Positions 47,601 through 60,249 of a stretch of DNA of 64,000 bases are shown here, piece by piece; position 1 is the first letter of the stretch, and every line of letters begins with the position of its first letter. The stretch lies in the NCBI GenBank assembly GCA_030549495.1, contig JAUIRK010001037.1:528501-592500 (forward strand). The letters run 5' to 3'. The stretch comes from Nectonema munidae. Lineage: Eukaryota > Nematomorpha > Nectonematoida > Nectonematidae. The notes beneath the pieces were generated by a model. It had not been told where the DNA came from and made no database searches. It saw nothing but the letters and a program-made list of their open reading frames with translations. Position numbers and translations under genes: made by a program.

Positions 47601-50137
47601 TTAATATATTGAATATATATAATAATTTACATAATAATCGATAAAAATAAACAATCACGAAGATGGTAAGTTAATTAATCACAGCACTGTACCTACTAAG
47701 TCAACAGAATGTGTGTGCATGCTACATTATACACATATGCACATATTTACATGTATTACAGTTGAGGAATTAAAGAAAAGGAACTTTAGCAAAATCCACA
47801 TTACACTAAATTTCTCTGTGTGGGAATTATTTCTGTGAAAACAAGTACTTTTTTAAATTTTTGAACGCATGCCAATACAATTATCTATATATATTTTATA
47901 AAAAAATTTGAGATAAACTCTGTTTTAGCTATTTTAAACTAGGGGTGATATTCAAATATCCTTCTCAATTTTAACGTTAAAATGCCGTGTAATAAATCAT
48001 ACTTTGACACTTCCTTTAAAAGGTCGAAAGAGTTTAGCTTTAGCATCTAAAAGTTTTTTACTCGTCTATTCAGTCTTGACAAGGTTTAGTGTGATGCATT
48101 TTAAATCTGTTTCGATGAAAATAAAAAGATATCAGGAAATCCTCTCATTCAATGTTCTATCCATGCAAAAAATATTTTTTTATTATCTACACTTATTATC
48201 ATGATTTTTAACGGTGGTCTCTAATAGTTCCCCTAAGAATGTTTGGCTTAAAATTTTTCGGTTTATAAGTTTTTTCGGCTTGAGACTTGTATTTTTTTAA
48301 AAAGTGATTTTTACTTTTAAGTGGGTACAATTTTCCTAGAAAATTTTTCCAGATTATCATATTTAACAGGGCAAACTTTCTTAAATCAAAATGAAGATAA
48401 AACTTTTGAATTGAATCCACTTAAATACTTCATTTTAATCGTGATTTTTTGAAATTAGTCATTGTATCATGATAAAGTTTCTTGTTTATTTAAAGTTTAT
48501 TACTTTAATCCAGTTCAATCAAATCTAAGTGTCTTTGGATATTTCAAAATTCCTTTTTAAAATGGCTCTATGACATTTCTTCAAGAGTCAATTTTTAATG
48601 GGCCTTTGATATCTGAACGAGCATGGTTTCTTTAAAACCTTTTTTTTGTTAAACATCGTTTTGGTGAATGAAAAATAATTAACTAATTTTATTAACTAAT
48701 AATAATAAATCTAAGTGTCTTTGGATTATTAACATCGAAAAAGCATGATGAAAATTAAGGATTTAAGTGGATTTAACTAAGAATCCAACCCCTTTTCCGT
48801 TTTAAGAATTTTGAAAAATAGGACTTAAAATTTTTTTATAACTTCGAAACTATTACGTTTTTGAGTTTAAATTTTCAAAGACTTACGAAATATTCTTTTC
48901 AATAAAATGTTCCAAACTTCAAAATGCCAAGCCTTTAAAATCGCTCACTTTGAAATGAAATTTCCGACTCTTATTGAAAATACACGACATAGGAAGCTTA
49001 CCTGACTTTTAGTAGAGGTAGAGTTATTCTGACAAAATGAGAAACTGCGACGCACACGTGATTTGTGAACACACAACCACGAAAGTCACGCGTCAAGGAA
49101 ACGCTTTCAGGTTTACTGTTAAGCGCTAGTCGTCATAACACCGAAACAACAACTACACTCTTTGGCCGTGTTTTATGCTTTTTCATTTTGCTGATTATGT
49201 ATTTCTTTGTTTGAAACAAAGTCATACATCAAATATTAACCTGGATATGGCACGGAGTACACAATGCACCTTTCATCAAAACTGACAGTGCCCTCTCATC
49301 ACAAGTAATCGCGTGCCTTTTTAAACAATGCCCTCTGTCACTCACAAACAACACGACAGCAATATGGAGTACTTTTTATGGAATTTCCAATGCAACATTT
49401 ACCCATTTTTCAATGCGCTTACAGTTTGGATTTAAGCAGATATTGAACTAAACACGCACACCTAATTCCACTTTTTACCAAAATAATGCGAAATAAAGCG
49501 AAATATATTCAAAACTTTGCGAACTTAAAATTTTTAAAATAAATTTTAAATAAAGTCATGTATCCAAAGCTTTAAACTATTTTCAAATGAAAATTTATTT
49601 ACGCATTAATCTAATATATTTATTATTTGTTAAAAAAACGAAATATATCCAAAGTTACTAAAACATTCTGAAGTGTTAATTTTTTGCGATTACTTTGAAT
49701 AAAAAATTTAAAAATTGCATTATATTAAATTTTAAAAACAAATTCTAACAAGGAATTAACTAATTACTATAACAAAATCTTTTCAAAATTTGCTAAATCA
49801 TTTTTTAAACAAAAAAATTAAGAAAAAGTTTTTAATTAGTAAAAATTAAAAATTATATATTCCTAAAAAATCTTCCTTTTTTTTTATAAATTTTCATTAA
49901 ATATTTTTCTTTCTAAATAGTGAGGATAGAATTGTATAAATTCCCATTCCTGTGTTTGCTTCTTCTTTTGCTTCCATTCTGAAATAACTTGTCAAAATAA
50001 CGTTTTTTATAAAAACTCTTTTAAATCTTTTTCTGCTCTAATGTTAACGTGTGGCCTGATTGACCTGGAATTTGGTCTACAAGATTTCCTCCCAATAAAT
50101 TTCATTGATCTGAAATTTGATAACGTAGATATCTATT
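47600..50137. other. Intergenic stretch; one inverted repeat and a CpG-richer patch
   Basis: No coding sequence is recognised. About 33 bp around 48413-48445 (TCCACTTAAATACTTCATTT) recurs in reverse complement at about 48740-48775, enclosing a 360-bp unit that may be an old MITE. From 49020 to 49380 CpG is unusually frequent and an E-box CACGTG is present at about 49057, which could be a promoter but has no gene attached. Confidence 0.4.
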
Positions 50138-50145
50138 CTGACATC

Positions 50146-50336
50146 CAGGCCCGTCGATAAAGGATGAGGAATAAGGGCGAGGGAATGGGGAGCCGACTTC
50201 TGATTTATTTTGTCCCTCCCTCTGCAACTCCGTTGAATTATATAAATGTATACACTTTTTTATAGTCAAGACCCTATTGAAATCAGTTTTGACCCCACCC
50301 CTCCTTCCTCCTATTTGAAGTCTAAGGACGGGTCTG
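50146..50336. mobile_element. hAT-type MITE with 8-bp target duplication
   Basis: Ends CAGGCCCGTC and GACGGGTCTG form an inverted repeat with one mismatch. Flanks CTGACATC (50138-50145) and CTAACATC (50337-50344) agree at 7 of 8. The 191-bp body is purine-rich on the left and pyrimidine-rich on the right. Confidence 0.8.
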
Positions 50337-50872
50337 CTAACATCCCACATAAAATCACGAGTCTTATTATATTCGACATTTTATAATAGTAAAGTACAAG
50401 TACTGAGTAAAGGACATTTTATTATATTATCATCATAAGTAAATAAATAATAACGTGCTTAATCATCATAAAGACATTATTGTTTATTCATTAACTAATA
50501 ATGGATGTGGGAGAACATTTTTCAACATAAATTGGTGTTGTTAGTAGTATAGCACTCACAATACCGTAAGCTAGTCAAAACTTTACCAAATCGCCCAATC
50601 TGAATCACTAATGGCCCTTGTCCAGTATCATACAAATCATCCTAATTCACCCCAACCGAACTATCAACTCACCAAAGCTAGCTTGCATTTTATTGAAATA
50701 TAAATAAAATGTGATGCTAACTAACGGAAAAACTACTTTTTAAAACAAAGAATGACATAACTAACCATGTAAATAACTTGGCAAAGAGCTGACTTAAAAA
50801 ATCAGCTGAAAAAAACTAAAATAAAATTTCAAATAAATAACTCATTAAATAACAATATGAATAACCAATTAA

Positions 50873-51130
50873 CTATATAGCTAACTGAATGACTAAGACA
50901 AACAAATTTTCAAAATCACTTGAAAATCGGACAAGTCGACTGTGTCCAATTGTTACAAATATAGATGGAGCGTGTTGACCATACCACACCGCTCTAATTA
51001 TATCAGACAAACTTTTGACAATTTCACAAGCACATTTATCAATTCCAAATCGTCCAAATCTTTCTCTTTCAAAAAAGCTTGATAATGTTATTGACTTTTT
51101 CAATTCAAATATTAATGGTTTTTGAAGCAT
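50873..51130 (-). CDS. Small open frame of unknown origin, 85 residues
   Basis: Starts with ATG and reads through a protein-like stretch (RFGIDKCACEIVKSLSDIIR, HAPSIFVTIGHSRLVRFSS). It lies directly downstream of the piggyBac transposase remnant on the same strand but does not resemble piggyBac sequence. No domain is recognised. It may be a host exon or chance. Confidence 0.25.
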   Translation of the reverse strand: MLQKPLIFELKKSITLSSFFERERFGRFGIDKCACEIVKSLSDIIRAVWYGQHAPSIFVTIGHSRLVRFSSDFENLFVLVIQLAI

Positions 51131-51242
51131 TTATTTCCAAACATTTTTCTAAATTTTAAGATTTAGAAATGACTAACATTTTTAAATATGTAATATCTCA
51201 TATATAATAATTACGTACGAAAATTTTAGTTAATATAGCATA

Positions 51243-52430
51243 CTATTTAACATTTATATGCGTTAAAACAGTGCATATGAAGGGCAACGTTACACTTGAT
51301 ACATCTTTTTTAGTGCCTTTTTTGCAAAATACCCATATTTTCTGGGTGGAGAGGTTGCCAAATTCATGATCTTTCGTATCAAATCTAATATCACTGCTGA
51401 CTTTATTTGTGAAAAAAGGAATTTTAGTTGTTTTGTTTGCCAAGTTTTGCAAAAGATACGTGTTGACAATTTCTCGTACGTATCCGAGTTGATCCAATGG
51501 TTTTTCTTTATATAGGCAACTTTTTTTTGTACAAGAACCAAGAGTTTTGTAAAGAGGCATGGAACAAAAATGGAAAAAAGGCCACCACCACTTTTTCAAA
51601 CGTATGCTCATTTGGTATTGTGAAATATTTTGATTTGATCTGTCTACTCCACCCATCAATCGGTTATACTCCGCTATTCCATTTGGTTGTGGTATAACTA
51701 TGACTTTTCTTTTTGAAGAACACCATCTTCTAACACTTTTCAAAGGCTTCACACCGAGACAGGTCGATGCCAGATTTACTACATTATTGTCTCTCCATGT
51801 TATGATAATTATCTTAGAACGAGTGTCGTATCGATAATCTAAATTACCCCTATCTTTTTTGAGTAAAGATTTTTTATTAATAATTGGGCATTTTGCATTC
51901 TATCACTTCTAATTACACCTGTCGCGTGAAACCCTAAAAGTTCAAACAAATGTAGGGAGCAGAAATAGTTATCCATCACAAGCTGGTAATTATTTTCTGG
52001 TAAAAGATTAGCAAATTTCATCACAACGCTTCCTCCTATTCCGAGTTCTTTGTTGTAGGCTTCAGACTTACCCGCATAAGGGCAAACAGAAATAATGTAC
52101 CCATCTGAAGTGCACATTGTCCAAGTCTTATACCCGAATCTTATAGGTTTACCTTTCATGAATTGTTTAGAAGGATGCTTGCCATAAAATTCTTGCTAAT
52201 AGTTTTTGATTCGGGTATATGACATAGAAATCGATAAATGATAAATAATAAAGACAGGGGGAAAATAAATGATAATGAAAGAGAGAATAGAGTACAATGA
52301 TGTGAAGTTTTTTCTTGTAAAATTATTCATTAGAAAAAAAACATAACTTTTTGGTTAGGATGTCATTAATGGGTTTACAAATCTTGGGCATTGCATTGAA
52401 TAAAGTCTGATTATTCTGGTCGGTAACGGG
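51243..52430 (-). mobile_element. piggyBac transposon, 3' half of transposase, one terminal end
   Basis: The - strand carries YGKHPSKQF then KGKPIRFGYKTWTMCTSDGY and LVMDNYFCSLHLFELLGFHA (51839-52159). It continues with PQPNGIAEYNRLMGGVDRSN, SIRLKKWWWPFFHF (51243-51752) and a C-terminal tail. These are the central and C-terminal blocks of the PGBD2/3-like piggyBac clade. At 52405-52430 sits an end (CCCGTTACCGACCAGAATAA on the - strand) shared with the MITE at 57538-57666 and followed by TTAC. The N-terminal third and the other end are missing, and there is a frame break near 51790. Confidence 0.85.
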
Positions 52431-52747
52431 TTACGTATATCAAAGTCTAATAATATTTACAATAAAATCGAAAACATTTAAATTAGGAGCGATTCTTTGT
52501 AAAAATTTGAAAAATGCCTGTAGTTCGTATTTTGTAACAATTTCTTCAAGCTTTGATTGATATATCATTTTCAGACATTTTGTATTTTTTCTTAGTTTTA
52601 AAATGACTCCCTGTGGATATGTTCAACGAGAAGTTATTTGTATGCTTGTTATTTTAGACAAGCCATGTAAAATAATGTGCATACATAGTTCTCACTATTT
52701 TCTTCTTGTTTTTTATAGAATGGAATATCATTATAAATCTATTTTCG

Positions 52748-52772
52748 TCTTCTTCTTCTTCTTCTTCTTCTT
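52748..52772. repeat. (TCT)n microsatellite
   Basis: Eight TCT/GAA triplets. Confidence 0.85.
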
Positions 52773-53609
52773 TTAAAAACAATGTGATGATCAATTCTAG
52801 CTCTTCTTTTAAGTGATCTTTGTCAGCATTCTATTGTGTTTATTGTATTAGTGAAGTCGTATAAAACTCTTTTGTTAACATTCCAAAGTTGTATCCGAAA
52901 AATGGCTTGTTTTCTTCCGCCCGCTAAACATTTTAGAATAAAAATCTGATAAAGCGTGGTCAGTTTCGCAAAAGTTCCATCGAGATAAAAATGCGTTTTT
53001 CAATGTCGAATAATTTTAATTTCAGCATTTTTATCTTCATGTAATAAATTTTTCTCCTCTCATTGATCATTTTTGTTCATTTTTCTAACTCAAATGTGCT
53101 TCCTTGTTTTCCATTCTAGGCACTGCCTCTTTGTGTTAGCAAAGTTTGGGCAGCATCTAAAGAAAAGGTCGTAGTGGTGTTTTGAATTACAGTTGATGTG
53201 CACTCATCTGAAAACTTTACTCTTTTTAAGTGCATCTGGTGGCATTAAACCTATTTTTCTATCAGCAGGTGGAAGATGATTGTAAACTGTAAAAATACCT
53301 TGAATTCAATCCATTATTATTATTATTATCATTTTCTTGTGTAAATCTAGTTCACGGAATACGATAGTACAGTTTTTCTTTTTTGTTGTATCCATATTTT
53401 TATCACTTTTGATAATCCAATTTTTAAGCAAGCATTGTATATTTTGGAACGTTCACCTACCTTTTCATCTTTTAAGTTTATAAAAATTTTTTATTTGTTC
53501 CAGTAATTATATTGAAGATCGCTAAAAGGCACTTTCAGACATAAAGTACTTATTTTTGCGTCGAATAAAGTGGCTCAAAGTAAGAAAAACACATTTTAAG
53601 TGCTAGATA
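52773..53609. other. Stretch with possible decayed coding sequence on the - strand
   Basis: Around 53100-53290 the - strand reads LPPADRKIGLMPPDALKKSK and, beyond, HYDLFFRCCPNFANTKRQC, in frames broken by stops. It looks like a pseudogene or transposon piece, but I do not recognise the family. Confidence 0.3.
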
Positions 53610-55035
53610 ACATAACATAATTTAACATAATTTATTAAGCGAATAGAAAGGCAAATTTGCCTGTAATGATCGCATCAATTTAAGGCAAAGAAAAACTAAA
53701 CTGATCAAGAATAGTATAAGTGACAATTATGGAAAAAAGATTAATATAAGGAAACTAGGATATTCCGAGTTACTAAGCTAGGAAGGAGTATGCATCTTAT
53801 CTTTTCAGAAGTGGTCAAGGCGTTGCTTGAAGATGTTTAAAGTAGGAGAGGTCACTACATACGCGGGAAGGCTTTTCCAGTCGTTGATCATTCTGTTAGA
53901 AAAGAAGTTTTTGCGAAAGTGCTTTTTGTGTCGGCTTTTTATAAATTTGTACTGATGAGTTCTTTGAAATCTTGAAGAAAATGGGGGTAGGATATCAGGA
54001 TTAACATGAATGTTTTTATTTATGATGTTAAATACTGTTATCATGTCGTTTCTTTTATATCTGTATGACATAAGTGGTAAGGACAGAGTCTGCCATCTTT
54101 CTTTATAGTGCAGTTCTTTGAGGCCTTTCTTTCTTTTAATTATATGTTGCTGTACTTTCTCCAAAGATTTCATATTTTTTATGCAGGTAGGTTGCAATAT
54201 TTCCGTACTCAAGGATGGGTCGTATCAAAGCTTTATATATAGGTTTAGCTATCTCGGGTTCAAAGGAAGATAAATATCGAAGAACTAAATGGAAATAGAG
54301 TAAGCTTTGGAGATGATTTTTGAAAATTGAGGCTTAAATTTGAGAGCATCATCAATAATAATTCCTAAATCGTTAATTTGTGCGGTACGCTTAATATTAT
54401 AACCACCTATGTAGTAAGTGACGCTATTATTTAAACCAATTTGTAAATGATAACATTTAGAAAAGTTTATATCCATACCTCAAGTGTTACACCATTGGTA
54501 TAAAGTAAAAAGGTCGGCTTGAAGTTGTAGTTTAGATTTGTTAGTTGATTCGGAGTACATTTTAAGATCATCAGCAAACAATTTTGAGCGAGAACGAACT
54601 TGGGTGTGTAGATCATTTATGTGAATGTTGAAAAGTAGTGGTCCTATCACACTGCCTTGGATAACACCACTAATCACTCTACTTGAATGTGATATATGGC
54701 CATTCACGGTGACAAACTGGGTTCTATCGGCCAAGAAGTTATCAATCCAATTAATAATTCCAGAGTTAATGTCATAGGCTAATAATTTACTGAGTAAATA
54801 ATTATGCGGAACCTTGTCGAATGCCTTTCGCCGTGTCATTATTTTCAAAGAGATTAGTAACATCATCGTGGAACTCCAATAATTGTGTTACAGTAGATTT
54901 CTTTTTCAGAAAACCATGTTGTTTAGTGTTAATCAAATGCATTTCTTCCAAATAAAAAAGAATATTATCAGCAAATATATAGATTCAAGCACTTTTGACA
55001 GGACGGAAGTTAAACTAATAGGCCTGTGCAACGCA
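53610..55035 (-). mobile_element. CR1/L2-like LINE, 5'-truncated
   Basis: Reverse transcriptase blocks on the - strand are RPISLTSVLSKVLE (about 54990-55030), AFDKVPHNYLLSKLLAYDIN, SGVIQGSVIGPLLFNIHIND and KLFADDLKMYSE with the catalytic FADD (54480-54866). DINFSKCYHLQIG follows (54285-54476) after an in-frame TGA. The C-terminal tail (53805-54212) has LEKVQQHIIKRKKG, LPLMSYRYKRNDMITVFNII and FFSNRMINDWKSLP, typical of CR1/L2-type LINEs. A few shifts and a stop break the frame. The 3' end near 53610 is a short TTATGTTA-type repeat tail. The endonuclease domain is lost by 5' truncation. Confidence 0.87.
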
Positions 55036-57533
55036 CCAGATATGAAAAATATTTGGGTATGTAAATCAGAGGCCAGGATAAGAGAACTTACAATTCAACT
55101 CTACAAGGATAAGTAACTGTAAAATTAAAATTAAAAATTAAAGGAGAGAAATTTTATCTACATCTAATATTGATATTTCGGATAACGATGATGACTGAAA
55201 AAGGAAAAAGATGTAAGCTGATAAGAAAAGCTCATTTTCCAGACTAAAAAGAGTTTGACTTGACAGGAGTTGAGTTGTTTGCATCAAAGTGAAAAATGAA
55301 ATTTATTATCCAAAAATGTAAAGAGTTTAAATTACCGAGCAAAACAGGAAAGATTTTCACGCTCCAGACTTCTTAAGTCGGGGCAAAGATAAAAGGTTTA
55401 TTAAAAGGAATAGTCTTAGAGCATCGGGTCGATCGATGGTGTCTGTTCATTGATTCTTTTAAAAAAGTCTCAAAATACCAATCTATACCAATTCGTTACT
55501 ATGTAAAAGAAGACTACATAAAGTTAAGATTTTTGATGGAGAAAATCATATAAAGAGTATAAATGGAACATATGGGCTAACTTCAAGATTTTCAGAATCC
55601 CACTAAGCTTACAAATTTGATATATTAAGCACCCGATTTGTAGCGATAGTGAAAGGCCAGAAAAGTAATCTCCTTAGACTAGTGTCCCAAAAATGTAAGG
55701 AACAATTCTCTTGTCACGAGCAACTAATATTCTCTCTCTTCTCGTCACGTCACATGGATCGTAGCCTCATATTAATAATTTATGCAGATGCAGGTAGAAG
55801 TTTTCCCAAGGTGTCAAACAAAAGTAGCTGTTGGTGTGTTTTGTTAAAAATTTGCTAATCATAAAAATAATGTTACAAGATTTCATTAAAAGCTCATTGA
55901 AGAAAAAATGTTATTTCGCGGCTAATTTATTTCTAAATCCGCCATTGAGCCCTAATATCAATCAAGGTTTTTTAGTGTTGAAAATAATAATACAAAAAAT
56001 CTGTTTTTATAATTTTTTATATAAATATTGGAGACATACAAAAAAATAACGTCATTTTAAAATGAGCACATCAAACATCATAAAATTGACGAAAATTTAT
56101 AATAAAGCAAAAAATTGGCCAAAATTTGTAGTTGACTGACTATGTTTTACATTAACCTTCAAATGACCATTTTAAACTCCTTTTAGAGTTGCAGCAATCT
56201 CATAATACAAAAAAACTCGAAATAAAAAGCATTTGATTCAAAAACTACATTTTGTAGTTCTGATTTTAAAATAAAGTTTTATATGTTAATTTTTACCAAA
56301 TATAATAGGTATGTATATTCAGAAACGAAATAAATACAAATATAAATAATGTAAAAAAAATCGAATAGAATTTCAGGGCTAACTGTCACCACTAAAGAAA
56401 AAATATTTTAACGGTAACAAGAACGCGAAAATACTCTCTATATTTTCTTCGGATTTCTGTAAAATGTCATTTAGCGAAATCAAAAACCATATCAGGTTTA
56501 TTTTGTAAAAAAAATTCCTCTAGAGATCTAAAACTCGGAGTCTCCCAATAATTTTTGATTCCAATAATTTAGGATATCAGAATACTATATGTCTAAGAGA
56601 ACGTGTATAACAAATTTAGGATCATTTAGGCAATGTTTAGCAGAACGAAATTGGTAAATATTAAAATAGTATAATATTTATTTAAAAATTATGAATATAT
56701 AAGATAAAGAAGATAATAAAAAAAATAATGGACAAAACAAAGTTAAAGTCAGGTAGTTTATTTACAAACAAACACAATTTAATAATACAGAAATGAAAAA
56801 AAAGTCTTATATATATATAGTGAAAATAAATGTGGAAATTAAAAAAAAGAATGTTCTAATGACTAAAAAAAGAAAATTGTTTGAAGATTTTATATCAAAA
56901 GCATAGATGAAAAAAGAGGGTAGAAAGTAAAAGAATTGGCGCAAATTTTAAAAAAGAAAAGCAAAACTAAAGTATGGTTTTACACAAATAAGAGTCTGGA
57001 ACGATGCACCTTGTAAGTTTTTCATATGAGGCAAGGAAGTCAGATCTCATTGATTTTCGAAAAGAAGATATACAAATTAGTTAACTTATAAAGAATAGCT
57101 TGTTTGCACTTTTCATATTTATACAATGGATTTATCATCTTACACAAATACCTTGGAGAAGTCCTTGTCTTTTCAAAATTGAATTTTATTCGAAGATTAC
57201 CCAGAGGAAATGAAATCGAGTTGATGAACTTAAAAGTTAAACATTTTATAATGATATAATAGACAAATAATAATTTTATTATTTATATAGATATAATAGA
57301 AAATGCTGTAGAAAATGCATCAAAAAAAGAAATAATTTACGATGAATATTTTTTTTCTTTGAAATATTTTCTCATTTGCTCTTAAAAAATTAAGCATATG
57401 TGATTTTACACTACATTTTTATAGAATATTCTTGAAAATAGAGTTAGTTTGTATTTTTTTATAAAAGATAAAATGTTAGTATTTTTATAAAATCTAAATC
57501 TGCTGAAACTTTTTTTAATTCTTAAAAGCTATG
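55036..57533. other. Intergenic stretch without recognised features
   Basis: AT-rich with only short, random-looking open frames on both strands. Confidence 0.5.
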
Positions 57534-57537
57534 TTAA

Positions 57538-57666
57538 CCCGTTAACGGCCAGAGCTGACTATAGTCGACTTTACAAAAATAAAATCCTCTGTGTTTATCA
57601 ATGCTCTTTAATACAAATCTTCTGCTTTACATTAGATATCGTCTGATTATTCTGGTCGTTAACGGG
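57538..57666. mobile_element. piggyBac-type MITE, 129 bp
   Basis: CCCGTTAACGGCCAGA at the left and TCTGGTCGTTAACGGG at the right form an inverted repeat with one mismatch. It is preceded by TTAA (57534-57537) and followed by TTGA, a decayed TTAA. The right end, GTCTGATTATTCTGGTCG plus the preceding about 40 bp, matches the end of the coding piggyBac at 52370-52430, so that family probably mobilised it. Confidence 0.85.
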
Positions 57667-57744
57667 TTGAATGCAGTTAGATAGTTAAACTACTACTTTT
57701 CGAGCAATCCTCCATTATAAATAGAAGAATTCGTTTTCTGAGAA

Positions 57745-57825
57745 TTGAATTGGGGCGATTTACTTTGGAGTGATCCATTTTGAGAAATTCACCGAGATTC
57801 CTAGCCAACATCTACAAGATTTTAT
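57745..57825. repeat. Array of about 15-bp words, GGGGCGATTTACTTT type
   Basis: Three to four units (GGGGCGATTTACTTT, GGAGTGATCCATTTT, GAGAAATTCACCGAG) follow the same 15-bp pattern as the reverse complement of 4455-4535. It looks like another orphan end of that array family. Confidence 0.45.
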
Positions 57826-58145
57826 AAGCAAATAAAATATTTTTCTCTTTTATTGTGGGTGAATGTTTAAGTGTCGTAACCAGAATAACAAGTATGTAAA
57901 GATATAAAGTATACAACTTTCAATTCTTATAGACTGATGGTGACTTTGAAAAATATATTTAACTTGGAAAAGGATCTATTTCAACGACAATTTACTACTT
58001 TTTCAAGAAGTAGAGAAGACAATGAAAAGACTGTTTGTTAAGAAAACGGCAAGTGAGTGGCTGTGCATGTATTCCTGTCTTTATAAGGGACCTTTCTTTT
58101 CTTTTGTAGTAATCGGTAAACACATACACTTTTTTCCATTCTCAA

Positions 58146-58480
58146 AAGTGTGAGCCAAGGTCGTCTTTGTTTTCTTCAATTTCATCTTCGACATACTCAG
58201 CGAGTCCTCTTTCTCTTTTTCTCACCGGTCCATCTCCGTTTCCAATAGTTTCTTTTTCACAAAACGAAATAATGCGTTCCAAATTCATTTGCCAAGACCA
58301 CAAATTTTCATTGTGGATGATTTTTGTAAATCTTTTTTAATGATCCTAAAAATGAATAGTCTTTTTCTTGCTTAAAAATAGCTCCAAATACGCCAATAAT
58401 TTCCTTGTGTTTAAAATCGCCACAAATATTCAAAGCGGTGTGAGATCTATTCGAGGTATATATACTTAGAACATGAAAAA
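58146..58480 (-). pseudogene. Possible decayed or spliced host coding segment
   Basis: The - strand reads SNRSHTALNICGDFKHKEII and FGAIFKQEKDYSFLGSLKKI up to a stop at about 58316. The next frame then runs IHNENLWSWQMNLERIISFC, EKETIGNGDGPVRKRERGLA and VEDEIEENKDDLGSHF to TGA near 58147. Both have protein-like composition and no transposon similarity that I recognise. The HTALNICGDFKHKEI part is faintly ankyrin-like. A frameshifted gene or a missed intron are both possible. Confidence 0.3.
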
Positions 58481-58497
58481 TGTCAAATCAATTTCAG

Positions 58498-58552
58498 CAC
58501 TTATAAAAAAGAAGTTGAAGCCTTGGAACTGAAATCTAAAGATAAAAAGTAG
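58498..58552 (+). CDS. Possible short terminal exon
   Basis: After an AATTTCAG acceptor the frame reads TYKKEVEALELKSKDKK to TAG. It is Lys/Glu-rich and helix-like. No upstream partner was found, so it may be chance. A longer unexplained frame follows at 58600-58884 (+), with NHKNVIEKPTVSYCSSGN and GVLESRDPVGFWIF. Confidence 0.2.
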
Positions 58553-59567
58553 TGAATAGAAAATAATTTAAAAACTAATCTCATTTTAATAAGACTTGTT
58601 TGTCTTCGTATATTGAATTTGATAATGTTACCCACGAAAAAGTGCTAAATAACCACAAAAATGTCATTGAGAAACCGACTGTATCCTATTGTTCAAGTGG
58701 AAACATGCTTTTACTAAGTGTAAATTGGTATACAGGGAAGAGATTCTATTTTGGAGTTTTAGAGAGCAGGGATCCAGTTGGATTTTGGATCTTTATTACT
58801 TTAAAGAAAACCAAGACCTTGTCTTTAAAATTTCCAAAGATACATAATATTTTAAATGCAAAAATTAATTCACTAAATATCTAACTAATTAAAATTAATT
58901 GATCATTTTATTCATGCATTTTCCACCAGGAAAACACAAAAAAAATCAATTAAATATTTCATAATTTGATTCATAGCGGGTAAATAAATCATTTTATTTC
59001 TTTTTTTCATTTTTCCTTGCTTGCAAACATTTTTCTTTAAAAGACGAAACTTTTAAAAGGGTAAATAGGATCCCTTTTTCCAAAAGCTTGCAAATTTTTC
59101 ACTTCAATTTTTTGAAATCTTTATTTTTATTTTCCATTAAAACTAAAACTTTACTTCGAATAAATGATTCAAAATTTTAATCATGAACATCTAAAAAAAC
59201 TTTCAATATATATCTATTTTTGAAAACAACATAGTGAAAAATAAGTCTCTCATGACACATTTTTAATCCATGTTTGAATAACCTTTCAAATGCAAGGCAC
59301 TTATCAATCATATAGAATATTGTTGAATATTAGTAATTTGCAACTTTTTATGTGCAAATAATTTTAAATCGCATAATAAATAAACTTTTCACCTTTTTAG
59401 GAAACATAATGTATAATTAATATTCAAAATTAAGGTATGTGAGAAATTTTACAAAATCAAGTATAACAAAAATTGGTTCATTATCTATCACACGCAAATA
59501 TTTAATAATTAAGTATAAAATATAAGATAAAAGAGAAATGAAAAATATATATTTTATTAATATACTG

Positions 59568-59684
59568 TTAAAAGATTGCAATCCTTAAATCACTTTGGTA
59601 AAGGTAATGAACGACTTCCTCGATTTCGAGGCATTTAAGACTTGCAACTTCCCCTGTAGGCACGACATAGACACTTGCAGAAAA
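59568..59684 (-). CDS. Possible terminal exon of a - strand gene
   Basis: After a TTTTTCTGCAAG acceptor-like site the - strand reads VYVVPTGEVASLKCLEIEEV then VHYLYQSDLRIAIF and TAA. An AATAAA follows about 10 bp after the stop. Protein-like composition, a splice site, a stop and a poly(A) signal together suggest a real last exon, but no family is recognised and no upstream exon could be joined. Confidence 0.35.
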   Translation of the reverse strand, partial: FSASVYVVPTGEVASLKCLEIEEVVHYLYQSDLRIAIF

Positions 59685-60236
59685 ATGAATGGATTGTGGT
59701 TTCCTTTTTCGCTTCAACTTTCATCCCTTTGAAAATATATTTTCACGCTGATTGAACAAAAACTTAAAAGCACCATTTTCTTTTTATCTTTTGAAATGAA
59801 TGAAGATGCTTAACAGAAAAACTTGACAAATCCAGAGTAGCATATAATGACTCAACGCAGTAGGGGAAGGAGATGAGCAAGTTTCTAAAAGTTAAAAAAT
59901 TTACACACACATATATATATATAAAAGTTAGAATAATATTTGAGATTGAACAATAAAGAATTTTATTTACGTTTTTAAAGGCACCTCTTAAAAGAAAATT
60001 AAAAAATAGTGTGGTGTATGTATTAACGCCATCTAAATCATGCATTTAGGAGTGAAAGCCGCGTTTTGTAGTGCTCTTCTCCCTAGCAGTGTGCAATACC
60101 CCAACTTCTAAAATACCATAATTAAATGATAGATAAATCGAGCATTTTAGAAGTTGCAGGCCCCATCCAACTGATATGTTTTGTTGAAACAGAGTGACAA
60201 TTCAAAGATGAAATGTTGAAGAATTTTGAAGCAAGA

Positions 60237-60249
60237 CCCCCCCCCCCCC
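60237..60249. repeat. Poly(C) run of 13
   Basis: Uninterrupted C13 in an AT-rich setting. It lies in a pyrimidine-rich patch that may be transposon debris. Confidence 0.9.
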
